From positions 1 to 35,272 of the forward strand of contig JAFUFS010000050.1 of NCBI GenBank assembly GCA_017469745.1: a stretch of DNA of 35,272 nucleotides, read 5' to 3'. This DNA comes from Bacteroidales bacterium. Its GTDB lineage: Bacteria; Bacteroidota; Bacteroidia; Bacteroidales; UBA932. Of the stretch, positions 17,066-25,196 are shown piece after piece. Made by a program: the position numbers and the translations under genes. Position 1 is the stretch's first letter. Each line of letters starts with the position of its first letter. The notes under the pieces were generated by a model. That model made no database searches, was not told where the DNA came from, and saw only the letters and a list, made by a program, of their open reading frames with translations.

Positions 17066-17971
17066 ATGAATATGAAACATAGCCTTAAAGAATGGTTCGT
17101 CGTGACCAGGTACTGGTCTTTTCCGGTTTCCACTATGCCGGTTGTCGCCACTTTCGCCTACCTTTTCAGCATGGGAATGTTACCCGGCGGGATAAAGCCG
17201 TGGGCAATCCTGCTGCTTTCATTGCTGGGAGTCGTCCTTCTGCATTCTGCAGGCAATGTCCTGAGTGACTGGGCAGACTACAGAACCGGCGTCGACAATG
17301 AGACTGCGTTTGCCGTACCAAACCTGGTGTTCCATCGTTTTGAGCCGAAGGAATATCTTCGTTTCAGCATAATCCTCTTTGTGGCTGGAGTGGCCGTCGG
17401 CATACTGATTACCTTGCTCAGCGGTCCCGGTCTCCTGATTGCAGGAGGAGTGGGCGTGCTGCTCACGCTGTTGTATTCCTTCCTGAAGTACCACGCCCTG
17501 GGAGACGCAGACATATTCATGATCTTCGGCGTCCTTACGGTACTTGGTACCACTTATGCCATTACCGGGGCCTATGTGCCTCAGGCTCTGGTGCTTTCAA
17601 TTCCCATCGGACTGGTCACGGTCTCGGTACTCCATGCCAACAACACCTTGGATTCGGAAACCGACCGCGCTGCTGGGATCAAGACTTTCGCCATGCTGAT
17701 CGGCCTTAAGGCTTCAGCCATCTTGTACTGCTGCTATATGGTGATTCCGTTCGTCTATGTGGCTGTTGCAGTAGTGGCAGGGTGGCTGCATCCTGCTTCC
17801 CTGCTTTGCTTAGGAGCGGTAATCCCTGCGTGGAAAAACCTCCGTAAAGCCAGCCTGTTCAAAAAGGAAGGTCTTGAGGCAATGAAGGGACTCGACCAGG
17901 CATCTGCCAAGCTGCAGCTGGTCTTCTCAGGACTGCTTTCCCTTGGCCTTTTCATCGGCGGCATCCTATGA
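17066..17971 (+). CDS. menA: UbiA-family prenyltransferase, MenA-like
   Basis: This 301-residue integral membrane protein has about eight to nine hydrophobic segments. It carries the two Asp-rich motifs of the UbiA superfamily: N64-x3-D68-x2-D71 (NVLSDWADYRTGVD) and NNTLDSETD (D196, D200), which bind the prenyl diphosphate through magnesium. The best match in kind is 1,4-dihydroxy-2-naphthoate polyprenyltransferase, which makes demethylmenaquinone for anaerobic respiration. No other menaquinone genes are in the window, so the exact aromatic substrate is inferred. It begins 4 bases after the GH89 remnant's tail and overlaps the next gene by 4 bases (ATGA), a sign of translational coupling. Confidence 0.82.
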   Translation: MNMKHSLKEWFVVTRYWSFPVSTMPVVATFAYLFSMGMLPGGIKPWAILLLSLLGVVLLHSAGNVLSDWADYRTGVDNETAFAVPNLVFHRFEPKEYLRFSIILFVAGVAVGILITLLSGPGLLIAGGVGVLLTLLYSFLKYHALGDADIFMIFGVLTVLGTTYAITGAYVPQALVLSIPIGLVTVSVLHANNTLDSETDRAAGIKTFAMLIGLKASAILYCCYMVIPFVYVAVAVVAGWLHPASLLCLGAVIPAWKNLRKASLFKKEGLEAMKGLDQASAKLQLVFSGLLSLGLFIGGIL

Positions 17972-18612
17972 GCGCAAAAGCGAGGAATCTGGGCATCGCA
18001 TTGAGTGTAGCCGCCCTGCTCTGGTTTTACATGTTCAGCCCATGGACCCAGGGATGGCCCTCTTTCTGGCTGGTAATGACCTTTTCTGCCATCACTCTCA
18101 CGGTGCTGGGCCTTTCTTTCACCCCTGACCTGAAATCATTGTTGCCTGTTGAGAAGCCTCTCCTTCAACTTATAGGCGGCATCATCCTGGCCTTTGCCTT
18201 ATGGGGCATTTTCTGGATAGGGGACAAACTCTCAGCCATGATGTTTGATTTCGCCAGACCGCAGGTGGACAATGTCTACGCCATGAAGGATGGCTTTCCT
18301 GCCTGGCTCATAGCCCTTCTTCTGCTGGTTCTCATCGGCCCTGCTGAAGAGTTTTTCTGGCGTGGTTACGTCCAGCGCACCTTTTCCAGCCTGCTGGGAG
18401 GGAAGCATGCGAAGGATTTGGCCTTTCTGCTTACTGCCGTAATCTATGCCCTGGTACACATCTGGTCCTTCAACTTCATGCTGGTCATGGCGGCCCTTGT
18501 TGCGGGCGCGGTGTGGGGCTTTATCTATCGTCTCTGCCCCAAGGCCCTATGGGCCCTGATAGTCAGCCATGCCCTCTGGGATGCGCTGGTTTTCGTCCTT
18601 ATGCCTATCTGA
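17968..18612 (+). CDS. CPBP-family intramembrane metalloprotease (CAAX protease/Abi type)
   Basis: The protein has 214 residues, mostly membrane segments. The CPBP signature is complete: EEFFWRG (Glu127, Glu128, Arg132), a second motif with His164 (ALVHIWSFNF), and a third with His201 (SHALWD). These residues are expected to bind zinc and cleave peptides inside the membrane. In bacteria, such proteins have been linked to bacteriocin immunity and membrane-protein processing; the target here is unknown. The ATG overlaps the stop of the MenA-like gene, so the two are probably made together. Confidence 0.88.
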   Translation: MSAKARNLGIALSVAALLWFYMFSPWTQGWPSFWLVMTFSAITLTVLGLSFTPDLKSLLPVEKPLLQLIGGIILAFALWGIFWIGDKLSAMMFDFARPQVDNVYAMKDGFPAWLIALLLLVLIGPAEEFFWRGYVQRTFSSLLGGKHAKDLAFLLTAVIYALVHIWSFNFMLVMAALVAGAVWGFIYRLCPKALWALIVSHALWDALVFVLMPI

Positions 18613-18625
18613 TGTTAAAAATTGC

Positions 18626-18633
18626 TATCTTTG
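18626..18633 (+). promoter_or_regulatory. Candidate -7 box for the carboxylesterase gene
   Basis: TATCTTTG matches TAnnTTTG and ends 29 bases before the chosen ATG at 18663, a normal leader length. No TTTG was found 19-21 bases upstream. The box also supports the start at 18663 rather than a longer frame beginning inside the preceding gene. Confidence 0.5.
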
Positions 18634-18662
18634 TCGCATTGAACAATTTAGCAATTCAAGAC

Positions 18663-20330
18663 ATGAAAGCATTGACCGGCATTGCAAGCTTAGTACTTGC
18701 AGCTATGATGATCGGAGCATGCGGCGAAAAGAATTCTTCGCAGAAGACAGCCGAATCCGAGAGTTTTGTTTTTCACGACGGATGTCCGCAGGTAGTCGTC
18801 GCCCAGGGAACTTTGGAAGGCACCTTGGAGTCGGGCTTGAAGATATTCCGGGGCATCCCTTTCGGCGCTCCGCCAGTAGGTGATCTCAGATGGAAGGCTC
18901 CGCAGCCCGTCCAGCCTTGGGAAGGGGTCCGCGAGGCCAAGAAGTTCGGTGACGATCCCATGCAGGGCAATCCCTTCGGAGACATGAACTTCTACGCCGA
19001 GAAGAAGAGCGAGGACTGTCTGTACCTGAACATATGGACACCGGCCAAGAGCGCCTCTGACGGCCTCCCTTCAGTGATCTACTTCAACGGTGGCGGCCTG
19101 TATGCCGGAAGCGGCAGCGAACCCCGCTATGCAGGTGAGAGCATGGCCCGTCAAGGCGTCATCTCCATCACTGCCAACTATCGTGAAGGAATATTCGGTT
19201 ATTTCTCCCATCCCGAGCTCACGGCTGAGAACAGCTATGGTGGTTCCGGAAACTGGGGATTCCTCGACCAGGTTGCCGCCATCAAGTGGGTGCATGACAA
19301 CATTGCGGCCTTCGGTGGGGATCCGGACCGGATCACTATCGTAGGAGAATCCGCCGGGTCGATGTCGGTCAGCGCCCTGGTTGCATCTCCTCTCACAAAG
19401 GGACTCTTTGCCCGTGCAATGGCTTCCAGCGGATCAGTCCTGTCAGGGACCATCCCGACCCAGGAGGAGGCTGATGCCATGGGTGTCGCGAAGCTTTCTG
19501 AAATGGGAGTGAATTACATAGCCGAGGCCCGGGCAATGCCGGCTGATGAGCTTCTTGAGAAATCCAACATCAACGGAGTCCCCACCTATAATGTAGACAA
19601 TTATTTCTTCCCCAAGCAGCCGTCGGACATCTTCGAGGCAGGGGAGCAGCAGAAGGTCCCGCTCCTGGTAGGCCGCAATTCCCAGGAGATGAGTCCTCTG
19701 GCCTTCCTGCGCGGTCAGGAGGCTACTCTTGAGAACATCAAACCGGTTCTTGCTTCCGTTTTCGGTCCCGAGAACGTCGAAAAGGCCATGGAGATGTACG
19801 GATTCAAGACTGACGCCGATGTCCTCGGCAAGCCGGGCGTCGACCTTGCATCGGATTTGTTCATCGCATTCAGTACCTGGAAGTTCGGATACCTGCATGC
19901 CAAGACTTCAGGCCAACCTGTCTACCGTTATTACTACTCCAAGCCCCGTCCCAGGATGGTTATGGAGGGAGTTGTTGCCGCCCTGGCAGGTGGTGTGCAG
20001 AAGGCTGACGACAATGCTCCCAAAGCCCCCGTCCTTTCCTTCGAGGGCGCAGTTCACTCAGCTGACATTGAATATGCGATGGGTACCCTTCCCACCAACC
20101 GGGTTTACGACTGGCAGCCTGAGGACTATGCCGTCTCAGCCCAGTTCATTGCCTACTATGCCAACTTCATCAAGTCCGGCAATCCAAATGGCCTGGGCCT
20201 GGTTGATTGGCACCCTATCAATGGGAAAGATGTTCCTCCAATGCTGATCCTGGATGTGGATTGCAGGGAGGTCTGTGACGCAGACTTCGAAGCCCGCAAC
20301 AAATGGTATTCTACACACTCCCGGAATTGA
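18663..20330 (+). CDS. Type B carboxylesterase lipoprotein
   Basis: The frame is open from 18513, but that part overlaps the CPBP gene. ATG at 18663 gives a proper lipoprotein signal with an MIGAC lipobox (Cys20), so a 555-residue protein is annotated. It is a carboxylesterase/lipase of the type B (cholinesterase-like) alpha/beta-hydrolase family. It has the N-terminal FRGIPFGAPPVGDLRWK and SEDCLYLNIWTP patterns, the nucleophile elbow GESAGS (Ser230), and GAVHSADIEYAMG supplying the catalytic His. The oxyanion motif reads NGGG instead of the common HGGG. Likely role is hydrolysis of ester groups, such as acyl decorations on sugars or lipids, in the envelope. Its 3' end overlaps the opposing SPFH gene by 20 bases. 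Confidence 0.9.
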   Translation: MKALTGIASLVLAAMMIGACGEKNSSQKTAESESFVFHDGCPQVVVAQGTLEGTLESGLKIFRGIPFGAPPVGDLRWKAPQPVQPWEGVREAKKFGDDPMQGNPFGDMNFYAEKKSEDCLYLNIWTPAKSASDGLPSVIYFNGGGLYAGSGSEPRYAGESMARQGVISITANYREGIFGYFSHPELTAENSYGGSGNWGFLDQVAAIKWVHDNIAAFGGDPDRITIVGESAGSMSVSALVASPLTKGLFARAMASSGSVLSGTIPTQEEADAMGVAKLSEMGVNYIAEARAMPADELLEKSNINGVPTYNVDNYFFPKQPSDIFEAGEQQKVPLLVGRNSQEMSPLAFLRGQEATLENIKPVLASVFGPENVEKAMEMYGFKTDADVLGKPGVDLASDLFIAFSTWKFGYLHAKTSGQPVYRYYYSKPRPRMVMEGVVAALAGGVQKADDNAPKAPVLSFEGAVHSADIEYAMGTLPTNRVYDWQPEDYAVSAQFIAYYANFIKSGNPNGLGLVDWHPINGKDVPPMLILDVDCREVCDADFEARNKWYSTHSRN

Positions 20331-21246
20331 CGATCGGCTGAGCCGGTTCATCTCCGCAGAGAACGACGAGAAGGTTGCTGACCATGGCAGCCTTCTTTTC
20401 TTCGTCCAGGTCGACGACACCCTGATCCTTGAGTTTGTCAAGGGCCATCTTGACCATGCTGACTGCACCGTCTACTATTTTCTCTCGGGCGGCGATGATT
20501 GCATCAGCCTGCTGGCGGCGGAGCATGACGGCGGCGATTTCCGGAGCATAGGCGAGGTAGTTGATCCTGGCCTCTATGACGTGGATACCGGCCATGGAGA
20601 GGCGGTCGTTAAGGGTCCTGACGAGTCTCTCGTTGATTTCCTCGGCATTTGAGCGGAGAGTGAGTTCGTCTTCGGAATCAGGATTGTCGTAGGCATAGCA
20701 TCCGGCGACCTGGCGAAGTGCGGCGTCACTCTGGACCCTTACGAAGTTCTCGAAAGCCTGGGACAGGGAACGAACCACTCCTCCACGTGCAGTAGTGGTG
20801 ATTACAGGGGCGAGGGACTGGCTGTCAATCTCGAACAGGGCCTTGTAGGTGTCTTCCAGTTTCCAGACCAGCACCATTCCGATGAGGACTGGGTTTCCGG
20901 CCTTGTCATTGACCTTGATAGGCTCCGGATTGAGGTTGCGGGCACGGAGGCTGACGCTCTTCTTGCTCAGAAGGGGATTGACCCAGTAGAAACCTGTCTT
21001 GAAAAAGGTCCCGCTGTACTTTCCGAAGAACACAAGCACTTTAGCTTCGTTGGGCTCCAGCTTGATGAAACCGTTCATGCAGATTGCGAAAAGAAGAAGC
21101 AGGAGACCTCCCGGTACCGCGTACCATGAATTCCCGTCTGCCTTGACGAAGAAGAAAATGGCTGCGACAAAGATGACCAGCTCTAGGAACAATGCAAGGA
21201 AACCGTTTAGGGTCAGTCCTTTGTAGGTAAATTCTTTATTTTCCAT
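20311..21246 (-). CDS. SPFH/band-7 domain membrane protein
   Basis: This 311-residue protein has two adjacent N-terminal hydrophobic segments (about 13-35 and 43-62). An SPFH domain follows, starting at IKLEPNEAKVLVFFGKYSGTFFKTGFYWVNP. The C-terminal half is helical and Ala/Glu-rich (AAVMLRRQQADAIIAAREKIVDGAVSMV), as in stomatin/prohibitin-like proteins that assemble into large membrane rings. Such proteins organise membrane microdomains or control proteases; a specific role cannot be read here. It is 5 bases downstream of the SGNH hydrolase gene on the same strand, so the two are likely co-transcribed. Confidence 0.88.
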   Translation of the reverse strand: MENKEFTYKGLTLNGFLALFLELVIFVAAIFFFVKADGNSWYAVPGGLLLLLFAICMNGFIKLEPNEAKVLVFFGKYSGTFFKTGFYWVNPLLSKKSVSLRARNLNPEPIKVNDKAGNPVLIGMVLVWKLEDTYKALFEIDSQSLAPVITTTARGGVVRSLSQAFENFVRVQSDAALRQVAGCYAYDNPDSEDELTLRSNAEEINERLVRTLNDRLSMAGIHVIEARINYLAYAPEIAAVMLRRQQADAIIAAREKIVDGAVSMVKMALDKLKDQGVVDLDEEKKAAMVSNLLVVLCGDEPAQPIVNSGSV

Positions 21247-21251
21247 AGGAT

Positions 21252-22019
21252 TTATAATTTATTGATTTTAACTTTCTTGATCCAAAGGTCGGCCATCCTG
21301 CGATGTCCTGCCGGGGTCGGATGGATTCCGTCCCAGATCCAGTATGATGGCTCTGGCTCTCTCTTCACCAGTTTTTCGAACATCTCGTCGAAAGGAACGC
21401 ATGTAGCTCCGAGTTCTTTGCTCAATTCCCTCACGATTGCAGCCAGATGCCGTGTCATCTCCGCCCTTCCTTCGTAGTCCGGGGATTTCCCTGTGTTTCC
21501 TTCACGCGCCAGGAACGGAGTGCAGAGTACCAGTTTCACAGACGGATTCTGCTCCTGAACGCGGAGGAGCAGGGTGCGGTACCTTTCTTTCCATCCGTCG
21601 AAGTCAAAAGGCTCGTTGCTTCCGGAGCTGAAGAAGGAATGCATGTCGTTCACTCCGACCAGCACGGAGAGTACGTCCGGCTTGAGGTCCAGTACATCTT
21701 CCTGCCAGCGTCCCTCGAGATCGGCCAGTTTGTGGCCGCTGAAACCTCTGTTGAAGAAGGAATATCCGGATCCGGGATGGCTGCTCTGCCAGTCGGAAGC
21801 GATGAGCATGACATAGCTGTGGCCGTAGATATGGTTCATGTCGGTCTGGCTCCTCTCCGCCGAGGTTGGCTTGAAGTTGTACGGACAACCCCAGTTGCCA
21901 TCGGTGATTGAATCCCCGATGAAGACTATCCGTTTCCCTTCCGCCCAGGCTGATGCTCCTGAAACCATGGTGAAGGCCAGGACCAAAGACGCGCAGAACT
22001 TGTACATATTCTTTAGCAT
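21252..22019 (-). CDS. Secreted SGNH/GDSL-family hydrolase
   Basis: From ATG at 22019 the product is 255 residues; ATG at 22007 is an alternative. Longer in-frame starts fall within promoter-like sequence. A signal peptide is followed by block I GDSITDG (Ser37), a block II Gly in the FNRGFSG segment, block III GVNDMH, and block V DGIHPTPAGH with the catalytic Asp/His. These are the SGNH hydrolase signatures of an esterase or acetyl-esterase acting in the periplasm. The substrate is not evident; Bacteroidota often use such enzymes to deacetylate glycans. A TATCTTTA box lies 3 bases before the 22019 start codon. Confidence 0.88.
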   Translation of the reverse strand: MLKNMYKFCASLVLAFTMVSGASAWAEGKRIVFIGDSITDGNWGCPYNFKPTSAERSQTDMNHIYGHSYVMLIASDWQSSHPGSGYSFFNRGFSGHKLADLEGRWQEDVLDLKPDVLSVLVGVNDMHSFFSSGSNEPFDFDGWKERYRTLLLRVQEQNPSVKLVLCTPFLAREGNTGKSPDYEGRAEMTRHLAAIVRELSKELGATCVPFDEMFEKLVKREPEPSYWIWDGIHPTPAGHRRMADLWIKKVKINKL

Positions 22020-22022
22020 GCT

Positions 22023-22030
22023 TAAAGATA
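22023..22030 (-). promoter_or_regulatory. Candidate -7 box for the SGNH hydrolase gene
   Basis: Read on the minus strand, this is TATCTTTA, one base from TAnnTTTG. It ends 3 bases before the ATG at 22019 and 15 bases before the ATG at 22007, so it favours either a leaderless transcript or the second start. The -33 region would fall inside the DMT-transporter remnant. Confidence 0.35.
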
Positions 22031-22067
22031 CGATTTTTTTGTATATTGGCGTTGCGAATTTGACAAT

Positions 22068-22280
22068 ATGCCCTCCAATAAAGTAATATACCATCTTCTT
22101 GCCCTCGCAGGCATGGCCAAGCTCGGTAATGCGACCTCGACGAATTACGTCTATCTGAACCCTGTCTTCACTCTTATAACGGCAGCACTCATCCTCGGTG
22201 AGAGAATGAGTGCCATGTCGATTGCCGGTTCCGCCATAATCCTGGCGGGTGTTATCATTGCCGGGAGAAGCAGTTCCTGA
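22068..22280 (+). pseudogene. C-terminal remnant of a DMT/EamA-family transporter
   Basis: A short + frame encodes STNYVYLNPVFTLITAALILGERMSAMSIAGSAIILAGVIIAGR. This matches the last two membrane helices and closing motif of EamA (drug/metabolite transporter) proteins, where the pattern NY-x-Y-x2-P-x3-L followed by GE is typical. Only about 65 residues remain of roughly 290, and there is no room for the missing eight helices because the SGNH hydrolase gene occupies the upstream side. It is therefore a gene fragment, not a functional transporter. Confidence 0.75.
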
Positions 22281-22282
22281 GA

Positions 22283-23962
22283 TTATTTCCGTCCTGTGGC
22301 GTCAGCTATTACCTGATAGTCGTTGGTCAGGATCGTGTCGAAGCCCATCTCAAAGTACTGCCGTGCCTCCTGGGGATCGTCAGCCCAGAAAATATTGCAT
22401 CTCAGCCCGTTGTCCTTTGCTTTCTTCAACACTTCAGCGAGGTTGGAATAGCCCTGGTACTTAGTCGTCTTCCCGAGCTGTACGATCTTGCAATCATACT
22501 TCACGGCGTCATCTACGATATCAGCGCCCTTCCAGTAAAGCATGCAGCGGGGGATTCCAGGGGCTAACTTTATAAGCTGCTCAAGAAGGACATGGTCACC
22601 TGTCGCAAAGTAGACATGATTGTCCGCATCGTAGGCATGGATGAGGTCTACTACTTTCTTGAGGTTATCCTCATTCCAACCTTGTCCATAAACGGACTTG
22701 AGATGGATGTTCATGATCGTGTGGCAGGACAGTTTCTTGAGGATGTCTTCGAAGCGGAGGATCTGCAGTCCCTTGAAATGCTCGGAAGTCTTTGATCCGA
22801 AATCGTATTTCGTCAGTTCTTCGTAGGTCTTCTCGTAGACCTTTCCCGTACCGTCCGAGACCCGGTCGAGGGTGGCATCGTGGATGGAGACAATCTCCCC
22901 GTCCTTTGTCCACCAGAGATCGAATTCCACTTCAGAGGCGCCGAGGGCGACGGCTGCCCCAAGAGCTGCGAGCGAGTTCTCAGGGGCGACCGCCGAGAAT
23001 CCACGGTGGGCACAGAGCCTCTTGGCAGGAGCTTCGTCGAAGGGTGTGACAATCGCACTGCCTCCGGGACGATATTTCCATGGACGGCGGCCGATTTCAA
23101 TATATTCGGAATGGAGGGCGGGAGGATTGCCGTAACCGGCCGGCTTGAGGTACTTGGCCTTGGGATCGAAGGTGGCATCCAGTGTGGCCACTTCCGACCT
23201 GAGGGTGCCAAGGATCTCTCCGGTCGGAGCTACGATGCAGGAGCAGCCTCCGAGTTCTGAATCAAGTCCCATCGAGACGGAGGCCCTCACGAGATAGGCT
23301 CCTGTGTTGTAGGCGCAGAAAGAGTTGATTATGTCGAGGGCCCTGAAGGTGTCGCTCCTCTGGTGGGAGCTGCCGATTATGACATCGGGCTTCCACCTTG
23401 CTATGTTGGAGAAGTTCTCGTAGAAATAGAAGTCGTAGCAGGTCAGGAAGGCGTACCTTACTCCTTCTATGTCAAGAATATATGGCTGTGTCCACTCCTC
23501 GGTGTACCTCATGTCCAGCTTGTCCCACTCGCCCCTTGTAAGGTGCTCCTTGTAGTATTTGCCGATGATCTCTCCCTGCCTGTTGAAGACGAAGATGGTG
23601 TTGCGCGGGACTTCGAGAGAAAGGTCGATTGCACCAGCGAAGACGAGGGTGCTGCAACGCCTTGCAGTCTCGGCACAGGTCTCGAGGAGGATGGGACCGT
23701 ACTTGCGGGCTGTGTTCAGGAAGTCTTCAGGGGTAGTGGTCTTCCCAGGTACCTCGCTGAATTCGGGGAGAACCACGATGTCCAGGCTTTCGTCACATTT
23801 CTTCAATTCATTGATAGTCCATTCGAAGCTCTTTTCAAGTCCCGGACGGTCCTGGCAGAACAGTTGCTGGATGACACGTGCCTTCATCGGAGCTGCTCCG
23901 GCTGGTACGGAGGCTGCTATGGCCATGATGGCGGCCGATAGGAGTAACTTCTTCATATTCAT
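22283..23962 (-). CDS. Secreted nitrilase-superfamily / glycerophosphodiester phosphodiesterase fusion
   Basis: This 559-residue protein has a signal peptide (to about residue 24) and two enzymatic domains. Residues 28-300 form a carbon-nitrogen hydrolase domain with the expected triad: Glu67 in LPEFSE, Lys138 in YYKEHL, and Cys175 in LTCYDF. Residues 315-559 form a GDPD domain with AHRG (His319), PENS (Glu329), EFDLWWTKDG (Glu346, Asp348), and IHD (His361, Asp362), which are the metal and catalytic residues. GDPD enzymes split glycerophosphodiesters; nitrilase relatives hydrolyse amides. One polypeptide doing both, in the periplasm, suggests stepwise breakdown of a headgroup-containing compound, which is inference. 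It lies 6 bases downstream of a symporter gene and is likely co-expressed with it. Confidence 0.88.
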   Translation of the reverse strand: MNMKKLLLSAAIMAIAASVPAGAAPMKARVIQQLFCQDRPGLEKSFEWTINELKKCDESLDIVVLPEFSEVPGKTTTPEDFLNTARKYGPILLETCAETARRCSTLVFAGAIDLSLEVPRNTIFVFNRQGEIIGKYYKEHLTRGEWDKLDMRYTEEWTQPYILDIEGVRYAFLTCYDFYFYENFSNIARWKPDVIIGSSHQRSDTFRALDIINSFCAYNTGAYLVRASVSMGLDSELGGCSCIVAPTGEILGTLRSEVATLDATFDPKAKYLKPAGYGNPPALHSEYIEIGRRPWKYRPGGSAIVTPFDEAPAKRLCAHRGFSAVAPENSLAALGAAVALGASEVEFDLWWTKDGEIVSIHDATLDRVSDGTGKVYEKTYEELTKYDFGSKTSEHFKGLQILRFEDILKKLSCHTIMNIHLKSVYGQGWNEDNLKKVVDLIHAYDADNHVYFATGDHVLLEQLIKLAPGIPRCMLYWKGADIVDDAVKYDCKIVQLGKTTKYQGYSNLAEVLKKAKDNGLRCNIFWADDPQEARQYFEMGFDTILTNDYQVIADATGRK

Positions 23963-23968
23963 TGATTA

Positions 23969-25135
23969 TTATTGTTTGTCTTTCTTGAACAGCTTGTCGA
24001 TTACGATGGCGATTGCACCGTCTCCGGTGACGTTGCATCCGGGACCGTAACCGTCGAGGGCGAGATAGAGGGTCATGACGAGGGCCGTCTGGTCGGGGGA
24101 GAATCCCATGATCGATTCCAGCAGACCGACTGATGCCATGAGCACGCCTCCCATCACTCCGGGAGCGGCGACCGCTGCGATTCCCTGGACCAGTACGAAG
24201 TTGGCATAGACTGCGAATGGAATAGGCGTGCCGGTCAGGTAGGCTACGGCGATGGAAGAGACTGCAAGCTTGATCGTGGAACCGCACATGTGGACGGTCG
24301 AGCAGAGTGGAATGGTGAAATCCACGATGTCGTCGCTGATTCCGTTCTTCTTGGTGCAGGCCGACGTCATAGGGATGGCGGCGGAAGACGAGCAGATCGA
24401 GAAGGCGGTCAGGTAGGCCGGAACCATGTTCCAGAGGCACTTAAGGGGGTTCTTGCCGGCAATCGCTCCGGCGATGCAGTACTGGAGGATCAGGTAGATG
24501 ATCGTAAGGACGAACCCTGTGAGGATGATCTTGAAGCCGGATCCGAGCACCACGTTGATGACCCCGCGGGCACCCATCTCACAGATCATCGTGAATATGT
24601 ACCAGGGCAGCATCGGAATTATTACCTTTTCGATCGTGAGCCTTACTATAGCCCCGAAGTCGTCGAAGGCCTTCTTCAGCGGAGAAGAACCTGTCACGAT
24701 TATTCCTATTCCTATCATGAAAGAAAGCAGCAGGGCGGTGAGGATGTCGCAGACCGGCGGGATCTTCAGGTCGAGGTAAGGCTGGAATTCCTTTGCCGAA
24801 AGGGCTTCGGAAGACAGCTCTCCTGCCTGAAGGTAAAGCGGCATGACGTTGGATGAGCACACATGGGCGAAGAAGCCGGAGCAGATCGTGGAGAGGTAGG
24901 CGATGGCGATCACTGTCAGAAGCATCTTCCCGGCATTCTTGCCCACATTGGCGATTGCGGGGGTCACGAGGCCGAGGATCAGCAGCGGGATCATGAATTT
25001 GAGGATCTGGGCGAAGAGGACATTGAATGTCTTCAGGATGCGCACGAGAAGGTCAGGCGCCACGAGCCCGAGCAAGGCACCGCAGACGATGGCAATCAGA
25101 ACCCTTACGAAAAGTCCGATCTTGATTTTCTTCAT
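23969..25135 (-). CDS. Dicarboxylate/amino acid:cation symporter (DAACS family)
   Basis: ATG at 25135 is preferred over one 12 bases upstream, giving 388 residues. The protein has the eight-helix, two-hairpin pattern of the glutamate-transporter-like family. It includes the serine-rich hairpin SICSSSAAIPMTSACTKKNGI, a PLCSTVHMCGSTI segment, and LALDGYGPGCNVTGDGAIAIVIDKLF near the end, where substrate and sodium or proton bind. It should import dicarboxylates or acidic or neutral amino acids across the inner membrane. The downstream nitrilase-GDPD gene may supply a released substrate from the periplasm; this functional link is inference from gene order. Confidence 0.9.
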   Translation of the reverse strand: MKKIKIGLFVRVLIAIVCGALLGLVAPDLLVRILKTFNVLFAQILKFMIPLLILGLVTPAIANVGKNAGKMLLTVIAIAYLSTICSGFFAHVCSSNVMPLYLQAGELSSEALSAKEFQPYLDLKIPPVCDILTALLLSFMIGIGIIVTGSSPLKKAFDDFGAIVRLTIEKVIIPMLPWYIFTMICEMGARGVINVVLGSGFKIILTGFVLTIIYLILQYCIAGAIAGKNPLKCLWNMVPAYLTAFSICSSSAAIPMTSACTKKNGISDDIVDFTIPLCSTVHMCGSTIKLAVSSIAVAYLTGTPIPFAVYANFVLVQGIAAVAAPGVMGGVLMASVGLLESIMGFSPDQTALVMTLYLALDGYGPGCNVTGDGAIAIVIDKLFKKDKQ

Positions 25136-25158
25136 GTGTGGAATCAATTATGCGTTAT

Positions 25159-25166
25159 CAAATATA
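25159..25166 (-). promoter_or_regulatory. Candidate -7 box for the symporter operon
   Basis: Read on the minus strand, the bases are TATATTTG, a perfect TAnnTTTG match ending 23 bases before the symporter ATG. No TTTG at standard -33 spacing was found. A second box, for the HAD gene, lies 20 bases away on the other strand, so the 61-bp gap holds a compact divergent promoter pair. Confidence 0.5.
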
Positions 25167-25186
25167 ATCAAATTCGACGGATTTCT

Positions 25187-25194
25187 TATTTTTG
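25187..25194 (+). promoter_or_regulatory. Candidate -7 box for the HAD phosphatase gene
   Basis: TATTTTTG matches TAnnTTTG and ends 2 bases before the ATG at 25197 and 8 before the second ATG at 25203. Transcription would begin about at the start codon, implying a leaderless mRNA or use of the second ATG. Confidence 0.45.
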
Positions 25195-25196
25195 TA

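Noticed and set aside
20254..20652. 132-codon + frame opposite the SPFH gene
   Set aside because: Lies wholly over the carboxylesterase end and the SPFH coding region, with no independent support.
21447..21911. 154-codon + frame opposite the SGNH hydrolase gene
   Set aside because: Shadow of a well-supported hydrolase; no start signal or recognisable motif.
24290..24856. 188-codon + frame opposite the symporter gene
   Set aside because: Asp/Arg/Gly-rich antisense product of a clear membrane transporter.
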